From: Oscillospiraceae bacterium HV4-5-C5C
GTDB lineage: Bacteria; Bacillota; Clostridia; Saccharofermentanales; Fastidiosipilaceae
Direction of reading: 5' to 3'
DNA length: 64,000 nucleotides
Assembly: GCA_012034405.1 (NCBI GenBank)
Contig: JAAVLZ010000010.1
Location: forward strand, 53,330 to 117,329
The position numbers and the translations under genes are program-made. Positions 36,317 to 46,427 of the stretch are shown here, piece after piece. How positions within the stretch are numbered: position 1 is the first letter of the stretch; every line of letters starts with the position of its first letter. Below the pieces are notes generated by a model. It searched no databases. It saw only the letters and a program-made list of their open reading frames with translations, and was not told where the DNA came from.

Positions 36317-37252
36317 GTGGACAATAGCAAGCAAGACGGATCAATTCTGAATTTAATTCAGAGTCAGTTTCAGGGATTAAGCAAGGGCCAGAAAGCGGTA
36401 GCCAGGTATATTCTGGATCATTATGATGAAGCCACAGACCAGACCGCTGCCCGTATTGGACATATAGTCGGGGTCAGTGAATCTACGGTAGTACGCTTTG
36501 CTACGGAGCTGGGATTTGAGGGCTATCCGCATTTCCAAAAAGAACTCAGGGAGGAACTGAAGGGCAGTCTGACTGCGGCGCAGAGAATGCGTGCGACTGC
36601 CCGGCTGACGGACAGTGATGATATATTAGGCAAAATATTGCTGGGCGACAGTGAAAATCTGCACCGGGCTTATGAACAGCGTGATCTGCACAGCTTCAGA
36701 AAGGCTACTGAGATGCTGCTTGAGGCTAAACGGGTATATATCTTAGGAATACGTTCCTGCGCGCCGCTGGCATCGTTCCTGTCGTTTTATCTGAATCTGA
36801 TGCTTACGGATGTCCGCCTGATCCAGACTTTCAGCGGTTCAGAGATTTTTGAGCAGATCCTGAATATTGAAGAAGGTGATCTGTTTATTGGCATCAGTTT
36901 CCCCAGATATTCGCAACGGACCTTGCGCGCCATGGCTTATGCCCATGACGCTGGTGCGGCGACACTGGCTGTCACGGACCGGGCTGAAAGCAGTCTGGCT
37001 CAGGAAGCTGACTGCGCTTTACTGTCGCACAGTGATATGGTTTCATTTGTGGATTCACTGACTGTCACTTTCAGTATGCTCACCGCCTTGCTGGTTTCAG
37101 TTGCCTCCAATAAACAGATGCTGCTGACTGAACGCCTGACCTTTCTGGAGAAGGTGTGGGATGAATACGGCGTTTACGTTAAAAATAACGATATTAAGCC
37201 GCAGATTCCGCCGCTGACCCGCAGAGACAGTGATCTGCCGGTTGGCGATTGA
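36317..37252 (+). CDS. RpiR/MurR-family transcriptional regulator
   Basis: N-terminal HTH_6 domain (about residues 1-85: QKAVARYILDHY, VSESTVVRFATELGFEGYPHFQKEL) and a SIS sugar-phosphate-binding domain (about 110-260: VYILGIRSCAPLASFLSFYL). I chose GTG 36317 because AAGGAG lies 8 bp upstream; the ATG at 36278 inside oadA has no such site. It may regulate the carboxyltransferase operon in response to a phosphosugar. 311 aa. Confidence 0.9.
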   Translation: MDNSKQDGSILNLIQSQFQGLSKGQKAVARYILDHYDEATDQTAARIGHIVGVSESTVVRFATELGFEGYPHFQKELREELKGSLTAAQRMRATARLTDSDDILGKILLGDSENLHRAYEQRDLHSFRKATEMLLEAKRVYILGIRSCAPLASFLSFYLNLMLTDVRLIQTFSGSEIFEQILNIEEGDLFIGISFPRYSQRTLRAMAYAHDAGAATLAVTDRAESSLAQEADCALLSHSDMVSFVDSLTVTFSMLTALLVSVASNKQMLLTERLTFLEKVWDEYGVYVKNNDIKPQIPPLTRRDSDLPVGD

Positions 37253-37271
37253 TCAGGCTTCAGCTTACTGA

Positions 37272-37317
37272 GACTCCGGCTATAGTTTGGTCACGCTGTA
37301 AGCCGGAGTCTTTATTT
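37272..37317 (+). terminator. Intrinsic terminator after the RpiR gene
   Basis: GACTCCGGCT and AGCCGGAGTC arms around a 19-nt loop, followed by TTTATTTA. Confidence 0.88.
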
Positions 37318-37365
37318 ATAAACGGCCAGCCTTGATGGCTCAAGCTGTGGATAGAAAGGAACCCT

Positions 37366-38079
37366 ATGCAAATTGCCATTGATGGCCCATCCGGAGCGGG
37401 CAAAAGTACTGTAGCCCACTGCCTGGCGCAACATCTGGGCTTTATTTATATTGATACCGGAGCCATGTACCGGGCCTGCGCGCTGAAAGCTTACAGAAGC
37501 CGGCTTGATTTGGAGGATTCCTCTGCAGTGCAGACCTTACTGGATCAAACCAGCATAGAGATTTGCCATGAACAGGGCGAGCAAGTGCTTTACCTGGACG
37601 GTCAGCCAGTCAGTGCAGAACTCAGGTTACCGGAGATATCCCGCCTGGCTTCTGACATATCTAAACTCCCTGCCTGCAGGAATAAACTGCTGGGTTTGCA
37701 AAGAGAACTGGCCGGTCGGCAAAATGTGGTGATGGACGGAAGAGATATCGGTTCTTTTGTCTTACCCCAGGCCGACCTGAAAATATTTTTGACAGCCTCA
37801 GCTGAGGAGCGGGCCAGACGGCGGCAGGCGCAACTGCAGGAGCAGGGAATCACGGAGGACTACGAACAGATCCTGAACGAACTGCTTTACCGGGACCGCC
37901 AGGACAGTGAACGGAAAATCGCGCCGCTGGTTCAGGCGCCTGACGCGGTATTGCTGGATAACAGTCACTTGACCCAGCAGGAGGTCATCGACCGCATCCT
38001 GCTGTTCCTGCAGCAGCGGGGTCTGTTGCAGGATATAGGGTATAATTACCATCAGAAGCAGAAAACAGAGAGAATTTAG
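37366..38079 (+). CDS. cmk: Cytidylate kinase
   Basis: Phosphorylates CMP and dCMP. Walker A is GPSGAGKST at residues 6-14, followed by YIDTGAMYRA and MDGRDIGSFVLP. 237 aa. First gene of a cmk-plsC-ispH/S1 operon that is common in clostridia. Confidence 0.95.
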   Translation: MQIAIDGPSGAGKSTVAHCLAQHLGFIYIDTGAMYRACALKAYRSRLDLEDSSAVQTLLDQTSIEICHEQGEQVLYLDGQPVSAELRLPEISRLASDISKLPACRNKLLGLQRELAGRQNVVMDGRDIGSFVLPQADLKIFLTASAEERARRRQAQLQEQGITEDYEQILNELLYRDRQDSERKIAPLVQAPDAVLLDNSHLTQQEVIDRILLFLQQRGLLQDIGYNYHQKQKTERI

Positions 38080-38085
38080 AACAGC

Positions 38086-38835
38086 ATGAAAGCAAATAAA
38101 ACCATAGCCGAAATAACTGAAGATTATCCGGTATCCAGCCGCCTGGATTTACCTCAGAACATGGATCAGGGCGGCAGGTTCTGGGTCAGACGTATCGTAG
38201 CTGTGTTTATGAAATCAGCGTTTAAAGTCAGGATTGAAGGCCTGGACCAGCTGCCATCGACCGGTCCGGCTATTATTATTGCCAATCACAGCAGCTACTT
38301 TGATATTCCCCTGATTCACGTCTTTGTCAAACCCTGGATATACTTTGTTGCCAAACTGGAACTGTTTAAACCCGGTTTCCCACGCCGCTTTTTGGCCTGG
38401 TGGGGGGCCATTCCTCTGAACCGTGAGCATGTCAGTCTGCAAGCTGCCAGAGATATCCTGGGCTTATTGCGTCAGGGCAGGATCCTCTGCATTTTTCCGG
38501 AAGGAACCAGACTGAGGACAGATATTGACCGGCGGCTTTACCCCCCCAAGACAGGGGTATATCATTTTGCCCGTAAGACTGGCGCCAGTATCATTCCCAT
38601 GGGTATCTCAGCCGATTTCCGCTTCAGACATCAGGTCAAACTGACGATCGGACCATCCTTTACGTTGAAAGATCTGACGCGGGAAGATGCCCGCTTCCAA
38701 AATGAAGAAACCGCCAGTATTGAGATGATGCGCCGGGTTTATGCGCTGGCAGGGGTGAACGAATATCCGCTGACCACGGCTGATTATGAAGCGGAACGGG
38801 AACGGAACCAAGCCAGGAAAGGTCGGAATCCATGA
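38086..38835 (+). CDS. plsC: 1-acylglycerol-3-phosphate acyltransferase
   Basis: Adds the second acyl chain to lysophosphatidic acid. NHSSYFDIPLI is the HX4D catalytic motif and FPEGTR is the substrate motif. An N-terminal hydrophobic stretch (about residues 35-50) suggests membrane association. 249 aa. Overlaps ispH by four bases (ATGA). Confidence 0.93.
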   Translation: MKANKTIAEITEDYPVSSRLDLPQNMDQGGRFWVRRIVAVFMKSAFKVRIEGLDQLPSTGPAIIIANHSSYFDIPLIHVFVKPWIYFVAKLELFKPGFPRRFLAWWGAIPLNREHVSLQAARDILGLLRQGRILCIFPEGTRLRTDIDRRLYPPKTGVYHFARKTGASIIPMGISADFRFRHQVKLTIGPSFTLKDLTREDARFQNEETASIEMMRRVYALAGVNEYPLTTADYEAERERNQARKGRNP

Positions 38836-41009
38836 CTGCTGAAATAGAGGCCTGGAAATATCCCCGACAGGTAACGGTGGCCCGTCATGCCGGTTTCTGT
38901 CTGGGTGTGGACCGGGCTGTGAAGTCTGCTTATAACCTGGCCGCTCGGACGGCTGCCCGGCAACCGCTGTATATGCTGGGCGAGTTAATTCATAATCATC
39001 AGGTAATCGATAGCCTGACCCGGCAGGGCTTTGTGGTAGCCGAGCGCCCGGAGGATATCCCGCCCGCCGCTACCGTCTTAATCAGGGCTCACGGTATTTC
39101 ACCTGAGGTCCGGCAGGCCTTGCTGGCTAAAAACTGCAGCCTTTCAGACGCGACCTGCGGATACGTGACGAAGATTCATCATATCGTGAGAAAAGCCTGG
39201 GACGGCGGTCGGAAAGTCATTCTGACCGGCAATCCGTCTCACCCGGAAATTCAGGGAATCAACGGCGAATGTGCCGGAACCGCCATCATCTTCCAGACGC
39301 CGGATGAAGCTCAAGCATATGAATTTGCAGATGACTCTTATATATTAGCGAGTCAGACCACATTTTCTGTTAAGACTTTTAATGAAATACGCAAAGTATT
39401 ACAGAATAAAATTGCATTGCTCCAAATCTTTGATACAATATGTGATGCAACTGAAACTCGTCAGCGTGAGGTGGCGGAACTGGCAGCTGATTCTGAGGTC
39501 ATTTTAATCATTGGCAGCAGAACCAGCTCCAATACCAGAAAGCTATTTGACGCGAGTGAGGTGGCATCAGGGGATCGATATCAGGTGGAAACACCCGGTG
39601 AAGTCAGGCAATTGCTTGAGCAGGGCAAGTTGGCTGGTAAGCGAGTCGGGGTAACAGCAGGTGCATCTTCTCCTGAGAGTATTATCAGGGAGGTTATTCA
39701 CATAATGAGTGAAAACGAGGCAGTAAACAAGGATTTAGAGCAGGGTGACGTGAGTTTTTCGGATTTTATTGATCAGATCCCTCAGCTCCACAGAGGCGCC
39801 ACTGTTAAAGGCGTGATTGTGCGCTACGACGATGACTTTGTCTATGTCGATGTCCGTGACAAATCTGAGGGGAAAATTCCTCGCCACGAGTTTGAGAATA
39901 ATCCCGATTTTGACCTGGATAAAGCAATTGAAGATCGAACAGAGATTGATGTCTATGTACGTAGCATCAGGAACACGGAGTTAGGCAAGGAAATTCTCTT
40001 GTCCAAAGCCAGGGTGGATTTCGCTAAGTATAAAAATGAAGTCGAGACGGCTTTCCGCGAAAAGACACCCATTACGGTTAAAGTTGTAAATGTGGTTAAA
40101 GACGGGGTTATCGCTACTTACGGCGGGATTGATATCTACATTCACCGGACTCAGCTGGAGCTAGGCACAGTTCAAGATCTGGAACCCTATCGTGACCAGA
40201 CTTTTGACATTCTGATTACTCAGTTTGATCCGGAAAAGCGCCGGCTGAGAGTTTCTGGCTCCCGGCGGGCTTTGCTCAACCGTGATCGTAAGACCAAGGC
40301 TGAGGAACTGTGGAACAACATCGCCGTCGGCGACATCTATGATGGCGTGGTTCGCAGTCTGACTGACTTTGGTGCTTTTGTTGACATCGGCGGGGTTGAC
40401 GGTTTGGTGCATATTTCTGAGCTGTCCTGGAATCGCATCAAACATCCTTCTGAAGTAGTCAAGGTCGGAGATGTGATTCAGGTCTATGTCAAGGACTTTG
40501 ATCCGGAAAAAAAGCGCATTTCTTTGGGCTATAAGCGGATTGAGGATGACCCTTATCATAATATTGAAGAGCGTTTCCCGCAGGGCAGCATTGTCCACGG
40601 TAAAGTGGTGAGGATGTTTAACTTCGGCGCTTTTGTAGAGATTGCTCCAGGCGTTGATGCGCTCTGCCATGTATCTCAGATTTCTTCTCATCGCCTGAAC
40701 CGGCCGGAAGAAGTTCTAAAGGAAGGCATGGAGGTTGACGCAAGAGTTCTGGATGTCAACAATGAGAATCGCCGGATCAGCATCAGCATCAAGGACGTGG
40801 CTCCGATTGATGAGACGGTTGATGGTCAGGCTCTGACCAGTGAAAAAGACAGCCACCAGGACAGCCGGGGAGATGACCTGCCTACATCCTATCAGGACAA
40901 GGATCAGAACACGACCATCGGCACGGTGGTGCAGAGCAATGAAGGTACGGAAGCCGCTGCGGATGACAGCGCCGCTACGACTGAACCTGAAACCAATGAA
41001 GAAGCCTGA
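38832..41009 (+). CDS. ispH: IspH fused to four S1 RNA-binding domains
   Basis: Residues 1-285 are 4-hydroxy-3-methylbut-2-enyl diphosphate reductase, the last enzyme of the MEP isoprenoid pathway. Three Cys expected for the Fe-S cluster are in [18 protein letters not shown] and ICDATETRQ. From about residue 290, four S1 repeats follow (for example [56 protein letters not shown]) with an acidic tail, as in ribosomal protein S1. The fusion is known in several clostridia. Confidence 0.95.
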   Translation: MTAEIEAWKYPRQVTVARHAGFCLGVDRAVKSAYNLAARTAARQPLYMLGELIHNHQVIDSLTRQGFVVAERPEDIPPAATVLIRAHGISPEVRQALLAKNCSLSDATCGYVTKIHHIVRKAWDGGRKVILTGNPSHPEIQGINGECAGTAIIFQTPDEAQAYEFADDSYILASQTTFSVKTFNEIRKVLQNKIALLQIFDTICDATETRQREVAELAADSEVILIIGSRTSSNTRKLFDASEVASGDRYQVETPGEVRQLLEQGKLAGKRVGVTAGASSPESIIREVIHIMSENEAVNKDLEQGDVSFSDFIDQIPQLHRGATVKGVIVRYDDDFVYVDVRDKSEGKIPRHEFENNPDFDLDKAIEDRTEIDVYVRSIRNTELGKEILLSKARVDFAKYKNEVETAFREKTPITVKVVNVVKDGVIATYGGIDIYIHRTQLELGTVQDLEPYRDQTFDILITQFDPEKRRLRVSGSRRALLNRDRKTKAEELWNNIAVGDIYDGVVRSLTDFGAFVDIGGVDGLVHISELSWNRIKHPSEVVKVGDVIQVYVKDFDPEKKRISLGYKRIEDDPYHNIEERFPQGSIVHGKVVRMFNFGAFVEIAPGVDALCHVSQISSHRLNRPEEVLKEGMEVDARVLDVNNENRRISISIKDVAPIDETVDGQALTSEKDSHQDSRGDDLPTSYQDKDQNTTIGTVVQSNEGTEAAADDSAATTEPETNEEA

Positions 41010-41033
41010 ATGACTTCAGGTCGATAAGCAACC

Positions 41034-41074
41034 AAAAAGGACAGTCCCTCTTATTTGATGGACTGTCCTTTTTT
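41034..41074 (+). terminator. Intrinsic terminator of the cmk-plsC-ispH operon
   Basis: AAAAAGGACAGTCC and GGACTGTCCTTTTTT arms around a 12-nt loop with a strong U-run. Confidence 0.95.
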
Positions 41075-41214
41075 ATGGCTTATTTTTTGGTGTTACTCAG
41101 GTAGATCACTCAAGCCATTACTATTGCTTGAGCTCGCAGCTCTGTTGTTTCAGACCGAGGCCACAGGGCCCAGACACGACCCCAGCCTGATCCCGGTAAC
41201 CCAAGACCGGTAAT

Positions 41215-42546
41215 TTAATGAGCAAACGCCTGATCTAATTGGCGGAAAGCTTCCGTGTAAATCGCCTCACTGCGCTCCAGGGAGGCAAGATCAGCATATT
41301 CACCGGTTTGATGACATACGCCTGGTTGTCCGGGGAAAACCGGCCCGAATGCTACGGTGTTGGGTAAGGATCTGGCATATGTACCGCCGCCAATCGCAAT
41401 TGGCTCGGCCTGCTCGCCAGTCTGTTCATTGTAGATGCGGGTCAGAATCGCAACCAGCGGTTGATCCTTGGACAGATACAAGGGAGCGGAGTGGTGATCC
41501 TCTATATATTCAACCCCGTAGGGTTCACAGGCCGAGCGGATTTTTTGGCGCAGTTCAGCCACGTCCCAGGTGACCGGATAGCGGATATCGCAAGTCAGCC
41601 TGGCTTGCTGCGCGTCCAGTTGTAAAACTCCGGCATTAAAGGTCAGCGGACCAGATACGGCATCCGCGCCCGCCAGGCCCATCAGACTGCCGTCATAGCG
41701 AGTCCCGATCCGTTCATGATAAAAATCAAGCCAGGGCTGTGACAGGCCGGCTGCAGCCAGGCGCAGATAAGCCTGCTCCATGGCCTTTGAAATAGCGTTT
41801 TCTGCATCCTGCGGAAGACTGGCGTGACCCATTACGCCCATTACTGTTTCTGGTTCCAGACTGCCGTCAGGCAACCGCCAGGTCAGCTGGCAGACGCCTG
41901 GAACCACATTGGGACGTGTACCCGCCCGGGCTTCAAGTAGAGTCAGTCTGGCGTCCGGCGCGGCAGTTTCAGACCAGGATAGGCCGAGCGAAAACTGCAG
42001 CAGGCCTTTTTCTGCATGAATGACCGGAAATTCAGCGTCTGGCGTGAAAGCCGCAGCTGGCAGCTGCTCCGTCTCAGCATAGCGCTTCATGCAGTCCGAG
42101 CCGGACTCCTCATCCAGTCCCAGGATCAGGCGAAGTTTGCATTTAGGTTCATAGCCTTGCTGAAGCAAGCGTTTCAGGCCAAAATAAGCTGCTACCGCCG
42201 GTCCTTTATCATCTATACTGCCCCGGCCAACCATGTGGCCATCTACGAGCTGCGGCTCAAAGGCCTGCTGCCAGTCCCCGGCCGGAACGACATCCAGATG
42301 GCAGACGGCCGCCAGCAGCGGCGTGGTGGCTGTGTCCGGACCAAATTCCAGATAACCGACCTTACCGTCAATGACTTTCGTTCTAAACCCATCAGCCTTT
42401 GCTTTGGCCAAAAAGGCTTCCAGCGCTTCCAGGGTAGCCGCTCCGAAGGGGGCCTGGTCGCAGGCATCGCCCTTAACGCTGGGAATGCGAATTAACTGCT
42501 CAAGAAATGCAATGCGTTCCTGTCTGTCTTTGTCAGTGAGTTTCAC
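41215..42546 (-). CDS. pepV: M20 dipeptidase (PepV family)
   Basis: Zn-dependent dipeptidase. Zinc ligands are in CHLDVVPAGDW, GRGSIDDKGP (bridging Asp) and GLDEESGSD (Glu-Glu). The substrate lid domain carries VVPGVCQL. 443 aa. Cytoplasmic, involved in the last step of peptide breakdown. No ribosome-binding site better than AAGGTG is seen upstream of the ATG. Confidence 0.93.
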   Translation of the reverse strand: MKLTDKDRQERIAFLEQLIRIPSVKGDACDQAPFGAATLEALEAFLAKAKADGFRTKVIDGKVGYLEFGPDTATTPLLAAVCHLDVVPAGDWQQAFEPQLVDGHMVGRGSIDDKGPAVAAYFGLKRLLQQGYEPKCKLRLILGLDEESGSDCMKRYAETEQLPAAAFTPDAEFPVIHAEKGLLQFSLGLSWSETAAPDARLTLLEARAGTRPNVVPGVCQLTWRLPDGSLEPETVMGVMGHASLPQDAENAISKAMEQAYLRLAAAGLSQPWLDFYHERIGTRYDGSLMGLAGADAVSGPLTFNAGVLQLDAQQARLTCDIRYPVTWDVAELRQKIRSACEPYGVEYIEDHHSAPLYLSKDQPLVAILTRIYNEQTGEQAEPIAIGGGTYARSLPNTVAFGPVFPGQPGVCHQTGEYADLASLERSEAIYTEAFRQLDQAFAH

Positions 42547-42586
42547 GTATTGTACACACCTTTCCCAATAATGCTTAATTATAAGC

Positions 42587-43132
42587 TTACTGGCGAAGGT
42601 TTTCCGTTTCTAAATTATCAGTCGGGACGATGTCTTCACCGTCCAGACTGATTTGGATATCGGCTGCCTGAGGACTATCTGCAGCGTCAGGGAGCGAAGG
42701 GCAGTGCTCATGAAGCGCGCAGTAAAATCCCTGATATAAACCGAATTCGCCAGGTTCTGTCGGTTGTCCGCAGGCCGCACAATAAGCTACTGAGTCCGGC
42801 TGATTCTCCTGGATCAGATTACTGGCTATCAGCAGCAAATCCATGATTTTGTCTTTGGCTAAGGGGATCAGACTGTGCTTAATCCGGATAAAATAAAAAT
42901 CATCTGAAAACTCGAGATTCGTAATTTTGTATCGGCTGGCATGCTTGGTAAAATAACTATCCAGCGTTTCTTTGGTGATCTCCTGAAGATGGGGCAGATA
43001 GAAGACCACGGCTATAGATTTGGGTTGTTCCACAATCGTGCAGGGAAGATGCTGCGCGCTGCCATAAATACTGTCTTCTGCTTCATCCCATTGCAGGTCG
43101 CTGGCCAGTTGTTTCAAATTACGGCTGATCAT
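42587..43132 (-). CDS. Conserved protein of unknown function with C-terminal Cys/His cluster
   Basis: 181 aa. The N-terminal half has an alpha/beta pattern (LPHLQEITKETLDSYFTKH, IKHSLIPLAKDKIMDLLLIASNLI) vaguely like YbjN-type folds. The C-terminal half carries YCAACGQ...GFYCALHEHC, likely a zinc site, then an acidic tail. The open frame starts at 43204, but ATG 43132 has AGAGG 7 bp before it. No function assigned. Confidence 0.65.
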   Translation of the reverse strand: MISRNLKQLASDLQWDEAEDSIYGSAQHLPCTIVEQPKSIAVVFYLPHLQEITKETLDSYFTKHASRYKITNLEFSDDFYFIRIKHSLIPLAKDKIMDLLLIASNLIQENQPDSVAYCAACGQPTEPGEFGLYQGFYCALHEHCPSLPDAADSPQAADIQISLDGEDIVPTDNLETENLRQ

Positions 43133-43226
43133 AATAATACCTCTGTCCATTGAATATAATTCAGGAGCGGGTGTCATCATACCCGGACCTGAGGCCGGTA
43201 ACAAGATATATTTAACTGAACGTTAA

Positions 43227-44570
43227 TCAGCGAGGCGTAAAAAGATAAATCAGGACTTCCCAGGCCCGGTGACTGACACTACGGTCGTCTGCCTGTACGG
43301 TAAAATCGCAATCACTCAGGTAGGCCGTTTGTCGGGCCTGAAGCAATTGCTCAATCTCTGCGGGAGTCTGTAGCTGCGCCAGAATGGGGCGGTTTTGGTC
43401 GCCGCGGATCCGGCGGTAGACTTCTGCCGCTGTGATATCAATATGAATGACACAACCGTGCTGCCGCATGAAGCGGCGGTTAGCCGGGTTCAGGACAATG
43501 CCGCCGCCCGTGGCGATGACCTGTTCAGCCTGCCGGCCAGTCTCTTGCAGGGCCTGCTGTTCCAGCATCCTAAAAGCAGTTTCACCGGCCTGACTGAAAA
43601 TTTGCGGGATGGTCTGACCGGCCAGCTGACAGACCAGGTCATCGGTATCCGTGAACTGATAGCCCAGTAATTCCGCCAAGAGTGCGCCTAAGGTACTTTT
43701 ACCGCTGCCCATAAAGCCGGTAAGGTAAATCCGCGAAGGTACAGGTGTAACACAGGCTTCCGGGTCCGCAGCAGCTGGCTCCCTGAAGTCAAGATAAGAC
43801 CGCATCAGTCCGACCTGCGGCTGGCCAGCAGCGCTCTCCGTGACCAGGCTGGCAAAAACCGCTGCCGAGCCGCAGGAGGCCGCTAAAAAACGTGATACTC
43901 TGGCTGCTTCTCCCATAGCCATAAAAATGCAGGCTCTGGAAGGATGCAGTCTGACCGCTTGCTGGCCTGCCATTAGTAAACGCCGATAGTCAGACTCCGA
44001 AGCGGCTGTGGTGACTATCTTGGTGATGTCTGCCGGAAGCTCGGTCATCTGCTGAAATTGTTTATCCAGCTCTGCTGCCGCCGGTGTCCGGTCAAAATCA
44101 TGATAGGACAAGATGACTGAACTGCCCTTTTGATGACAGGCAGACAGCAACACGGCAGCCGTATCAGGTCCCCAGCTGTATTCTATATCCACCCAGGAGG
44201 GCTTCAGGGGCAGCACGTGATCCAGAATAAAGGCTGAGTATGCCGCTGCCGTAGCCAGGCGCTGCCGCAGCCCAGGGTTACCATCAGTGCGATAGGTAAT
44301 GATCAGCGGCAAAGGACTTAATTGGCTGATCAGGAGCCTGGCTTGCTGACAGGCCTCAGGTAAGAACGCGCGATCAAAGTGATCCAGCCGCCACTCCAGA
44401 CAATCTGCTGCTCCTGATTTACCGGCGGCTTGTAATTCACCCAGCTCCTGAGTCAGTTGCTCGAGGTTGCGCCCCATCAGCGGAACAATGATAGCGGTAC
44501 GGCGCGGTTCAACAGACTCACTGGTGGTACAAAAGATCGTTGAGGCTGTGGACTTTGCTGAAGCTGTCAT
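43227..44570 (-). CDS. Fused 3-dehydroquinate dehydratase (type I) and shikimate kinase
   Basis: Two shikimate-pathway enzymes in one 447-aa protein. About residues 20-265 are AroD type I: ITYRTDG, SWVDIEYSW, the catalytic His in ILSYHDF, the Schiff-base Lys in ADITKIVTTA, and MAMGEAARVSRFLA. About 275-447 are AroK: Walker A GFMGSGKST, DTDDLV, and ATGGGIVL. The fusion joins steps 3 and 5 of the pathway, and AroE (step 4) is not in the window. Confidence 0.92.
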   Translation of the reverse strand: MTASAKSTASTIFCTTSESVEPRRTAIIVPLMGRNLEQLTQELGELQAAGKSGAADCLEWRLDHFDRAFLPEACQQARLLISQLSPLPLIITYRTDGNPGLRQRLATAAAYSAFILDHVLPLKPSWVDIEYSWGPDTAAVLLSACHQKGSSVILSYHDFDRTPAAAELDKQFQQMTELPADITKIVTTAASESDYRRLLMAGQQAVRLHPSRACIFMAMGEAARVSRFLAASCGSAAVFASLVTESAAGQPQVGLMRSYLDFREPAAADPEACVTPVPSRIYLTGFMGSGKSTLGALLAELLGYQFTDTDDLVCQLAGQTIPQIFSQAGETAFRMLEQQALQETGRQAEQVIATGGGIVLNPANRRFMRQHGCVIHIDITAAEVYRRIRGDQNRPILAQLQTPAEIEQLLQARQTAYLSDCDFTVQADDRSVSHRAWEVLIYLFTPR

Positions 44571-44687
44571 AGGGTTACCTGCCTTTAATACCAGATTCCA
44601 TCGGACGCCTGACCTGAGCCGGTGAGGTCCTGGGTCTTAATTGCAGAAATTATAGCACAGCTAACCTTAGAATAAGCATAGTCAGGA

Positions 44688-44716
44688 TTGCCGGGGACAA
44701 AAGAGCATGTTATAAT
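44688..44716 (+). promoter_or_regulatory. Promoter of tRNA-Pro(TGG)
   Basis: TTGCCG and TATAAT hexamers separated by 17 bp. Confidence 0.8.
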
Positions 44717-44735
44717 ACTCCTCGCGTTGATTTTC

Positions 44736-44811
44736 CGAGGTGTGGCGCAGCTGGTAGCGCACTTGCTTTGGGAGCAAGATGTCGCAGGTTCGAATCCTGT
44801 CACCTCGACCA
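44736..44811 (+). tRNA. tRNA-Pro, anticodon TGG
   Basis: 76-nt cloverleaf with encoded CCA. CGAGGTG pairs with CACCTCG; the anticodon stem CTTGC/GCAAG encloses TTTGGGA (TGG); TTCGAAT T-loop. Reads CCA and probably other CCN codons. Confidence 0.95.
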
Positions 44812-44816
44812 TGATT

Positions 44817-44849
44817 AAAGCCCACGGACAGGCAGTTCGCGGGCTTTTT
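44817..44849 (+). terminator. Terminator of tRNA-Pro(TGG)
   Basis: AAAGCCC and GGGCTTTTT arms with extra pairing (CACG/CGCG) in the loop side. Confidence 0.85.
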
Positions 44850-44916
44850 GTTTCCTTGTTCTGTCCATAGCCCTCAGCCAGATTTGCTTAATATTTGCTT
44901 ATCCAGCGGGATTACT

Positions 44917-46269
44917 TTGCTTGATACCAAAAAAGTGGGAGTCAAAATATCATCTTTGAGAAAGGCGACAGGATATTCGCAGGAAAAACTTGCAAACATG
45001 CTGCACGTTTCTCCTCAGGCAATCAGCAAATGGGAAAATGGACATTCATTGCCAGAAACATTGTTGTTGCCTGTTTTAGCACAAGTATTCAGTTGTACAA
45101 TTGACGAAATTATTAAGCCTGCCTATACACTTGATGAAAATATCGAGGCTGAGAAACCAGCCATGTTTGAGCGTCAGGCAGAACAAATAGCAAAATATTT
45201 CCCCATCAATATTAAGGGCGATAATATGGTTAGCGCTTCAATACAAAACCGGGGAGATAAAGTTGCTATAGAAGCGATTGCAAAATACCATCCGAATCTA
45301 GGTATTATATCTGTTGTCAGAGGGAAATCACACAAAACGCCCAGATATACCGATTCAAGTATCACCGTTACATCGTCACAACGAGACTATCAGTTAATTG
45401 AACGCGTTTATGCAGAAGATGACCCGGAACTGCACAGGTATAATTTATTGAGCAAATATTTGACGAATCTGCCACTTATATATCATATCGATCCCGATGA
45501 AAGGTTTATGCTCATGGAAGATTTAAGTAAAGATTATATTCAAGGATATGAATACGATGAACAAAATGAAAATGGAAATTTACTTCGATCTAATTACCAT
45601 GCAATATTGCGCTCAATTGCGAAACTACATGCTACCTTCTGGGAACATCCAGGTGCTTTTCGTGAAGTAGGTTTAGATTTCAGGCTAAAGTCAAAGGAAA
45701 ATTTATTAGCACATATTAACGGTATGGAACAAGACTTTTTAGCTTACAAGCAGAAGGAGGAAGACGGAAAAATCCCGAAAGCATGGGGAGGTTTTGAAAA
45801 CAAGCTCCAGGCACATAAACTCACCTATTTCCAGGATGCCATCAATAAGCTACGTAGCAATTATGTTGAATTAATCGATTCCAGATATCGCATCGGGAAG
45901 GCTATTACAATAATCCACGGAGACTTTCATCCGGGAAATTTGTTTATGGGCAAATCTGGAGATCAGACAGTCAAACTTATTGATTTACAAGCTGTCCGAG
46001 TGGGACTGTGTACAGAGGATCTCGCTATGCTTCTTGCCCTCCATATCGAACCAGAAAAAGAGAATTCGATTTCCATGCTCGAATATTATTATCAATGTCT
46101 TTGTGAAACGGTAGTGGATTATTCATATGAGGACTTTCTACTCGATTACAAGCTATCTATTATGGAAAGTATGTTTTATCCAATCAAGCTTATGAACAGG
46201 GACATATTTGATTTTAATATGAGAGATAAAGCAATAAAGGCTTTTGAAAGCTTTGCTATCAAAAAGTAG
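44917..46269 (+). CDS. XRE helix-turn-helix fused to an aminoglycoside-phosphotransferase-like domain
   Basis: An XRE DNA-binding domain (about residues 7-62: ISSLRKATGYSQEKLA, SPQAISKWENGHSLPE) is joined to a choline-kinase/APH-like domain. Brenner's box reads IIHGDFHPGN and the metal Asp lies in KLIDLQAVRVG. The start is uncertain: TTG 44917 gives the family-like LDTKKVG start, GTG 44935 is next. Base composition is visibly more AT-rich than neighbouring genes, which suggests transfer. Could be a resistance or regulatory kinase; the substrate cannot be inferred. Confidence 0.78.
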   Translation: MLDTKKVGVKISSLRKATGYSQEKLANMLHVSPQAISKWENGHSLPETLLLPVLAQVFSCTIDEIIKPAYTLDENIEAEKPAMFERQAEQIAKYFPINIKGDNMVSASIQNRGDKVAIEAIAKYHPNLGIISVVRGKSHKTPRYTDSSITVTSSQRDYQLIERVYAEDDPELHRYNLLSKYLTNLPLIYHIDPDERFMLMEDLSKDYIQGYEYDEQNENGNLLRSNYHAILRSIAKLHATFWEHPGAFREVGLDFRLKSKENLLAHINGMEQDFLAYKQKEEDGKIPKAWGGFENKLQAHKLTYFQDAINKLRSNYVELIDSRYRIGKAITIIHGDFHPGNLFMGKSGDQTVKLIDLQAVRVGLCTEDLAMLLALHIEPEKENSISMLEYYYQCLCETVVDYSYEDFLLDYKLSIMESMFYPIKLMNRDIFDFNMRDKAIKAFESFAIKK

Positions 46270-46427
46270 TATTATGAATTTCGGAAATCTTTTTTGCAAC
46301 ATACGTCCACAAAGACATACTTTTTCCGCCAAGGGGAAGGTATGTCTTTTCTTTTGGTGTATCATGGATTAAATCAATTGTTCATAGAAAAATAAAAAAG
46401 ATGCCCGTAAAAATCTTACATATGTAA
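46270..46427. other. AT-rich spacer after the HTH-kinase gene
   Basis: No gene is visible, only the terminator at 46311 and stop codons in every frame. Confidence 0.6.
46311..46355 (+). terminator. Terminator of the HTH-kinase gene
   Basis: AAAGACATAC and GTATGTCTTT arms with further pairing inside, then a T-rich run. Confidence 0.85.
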
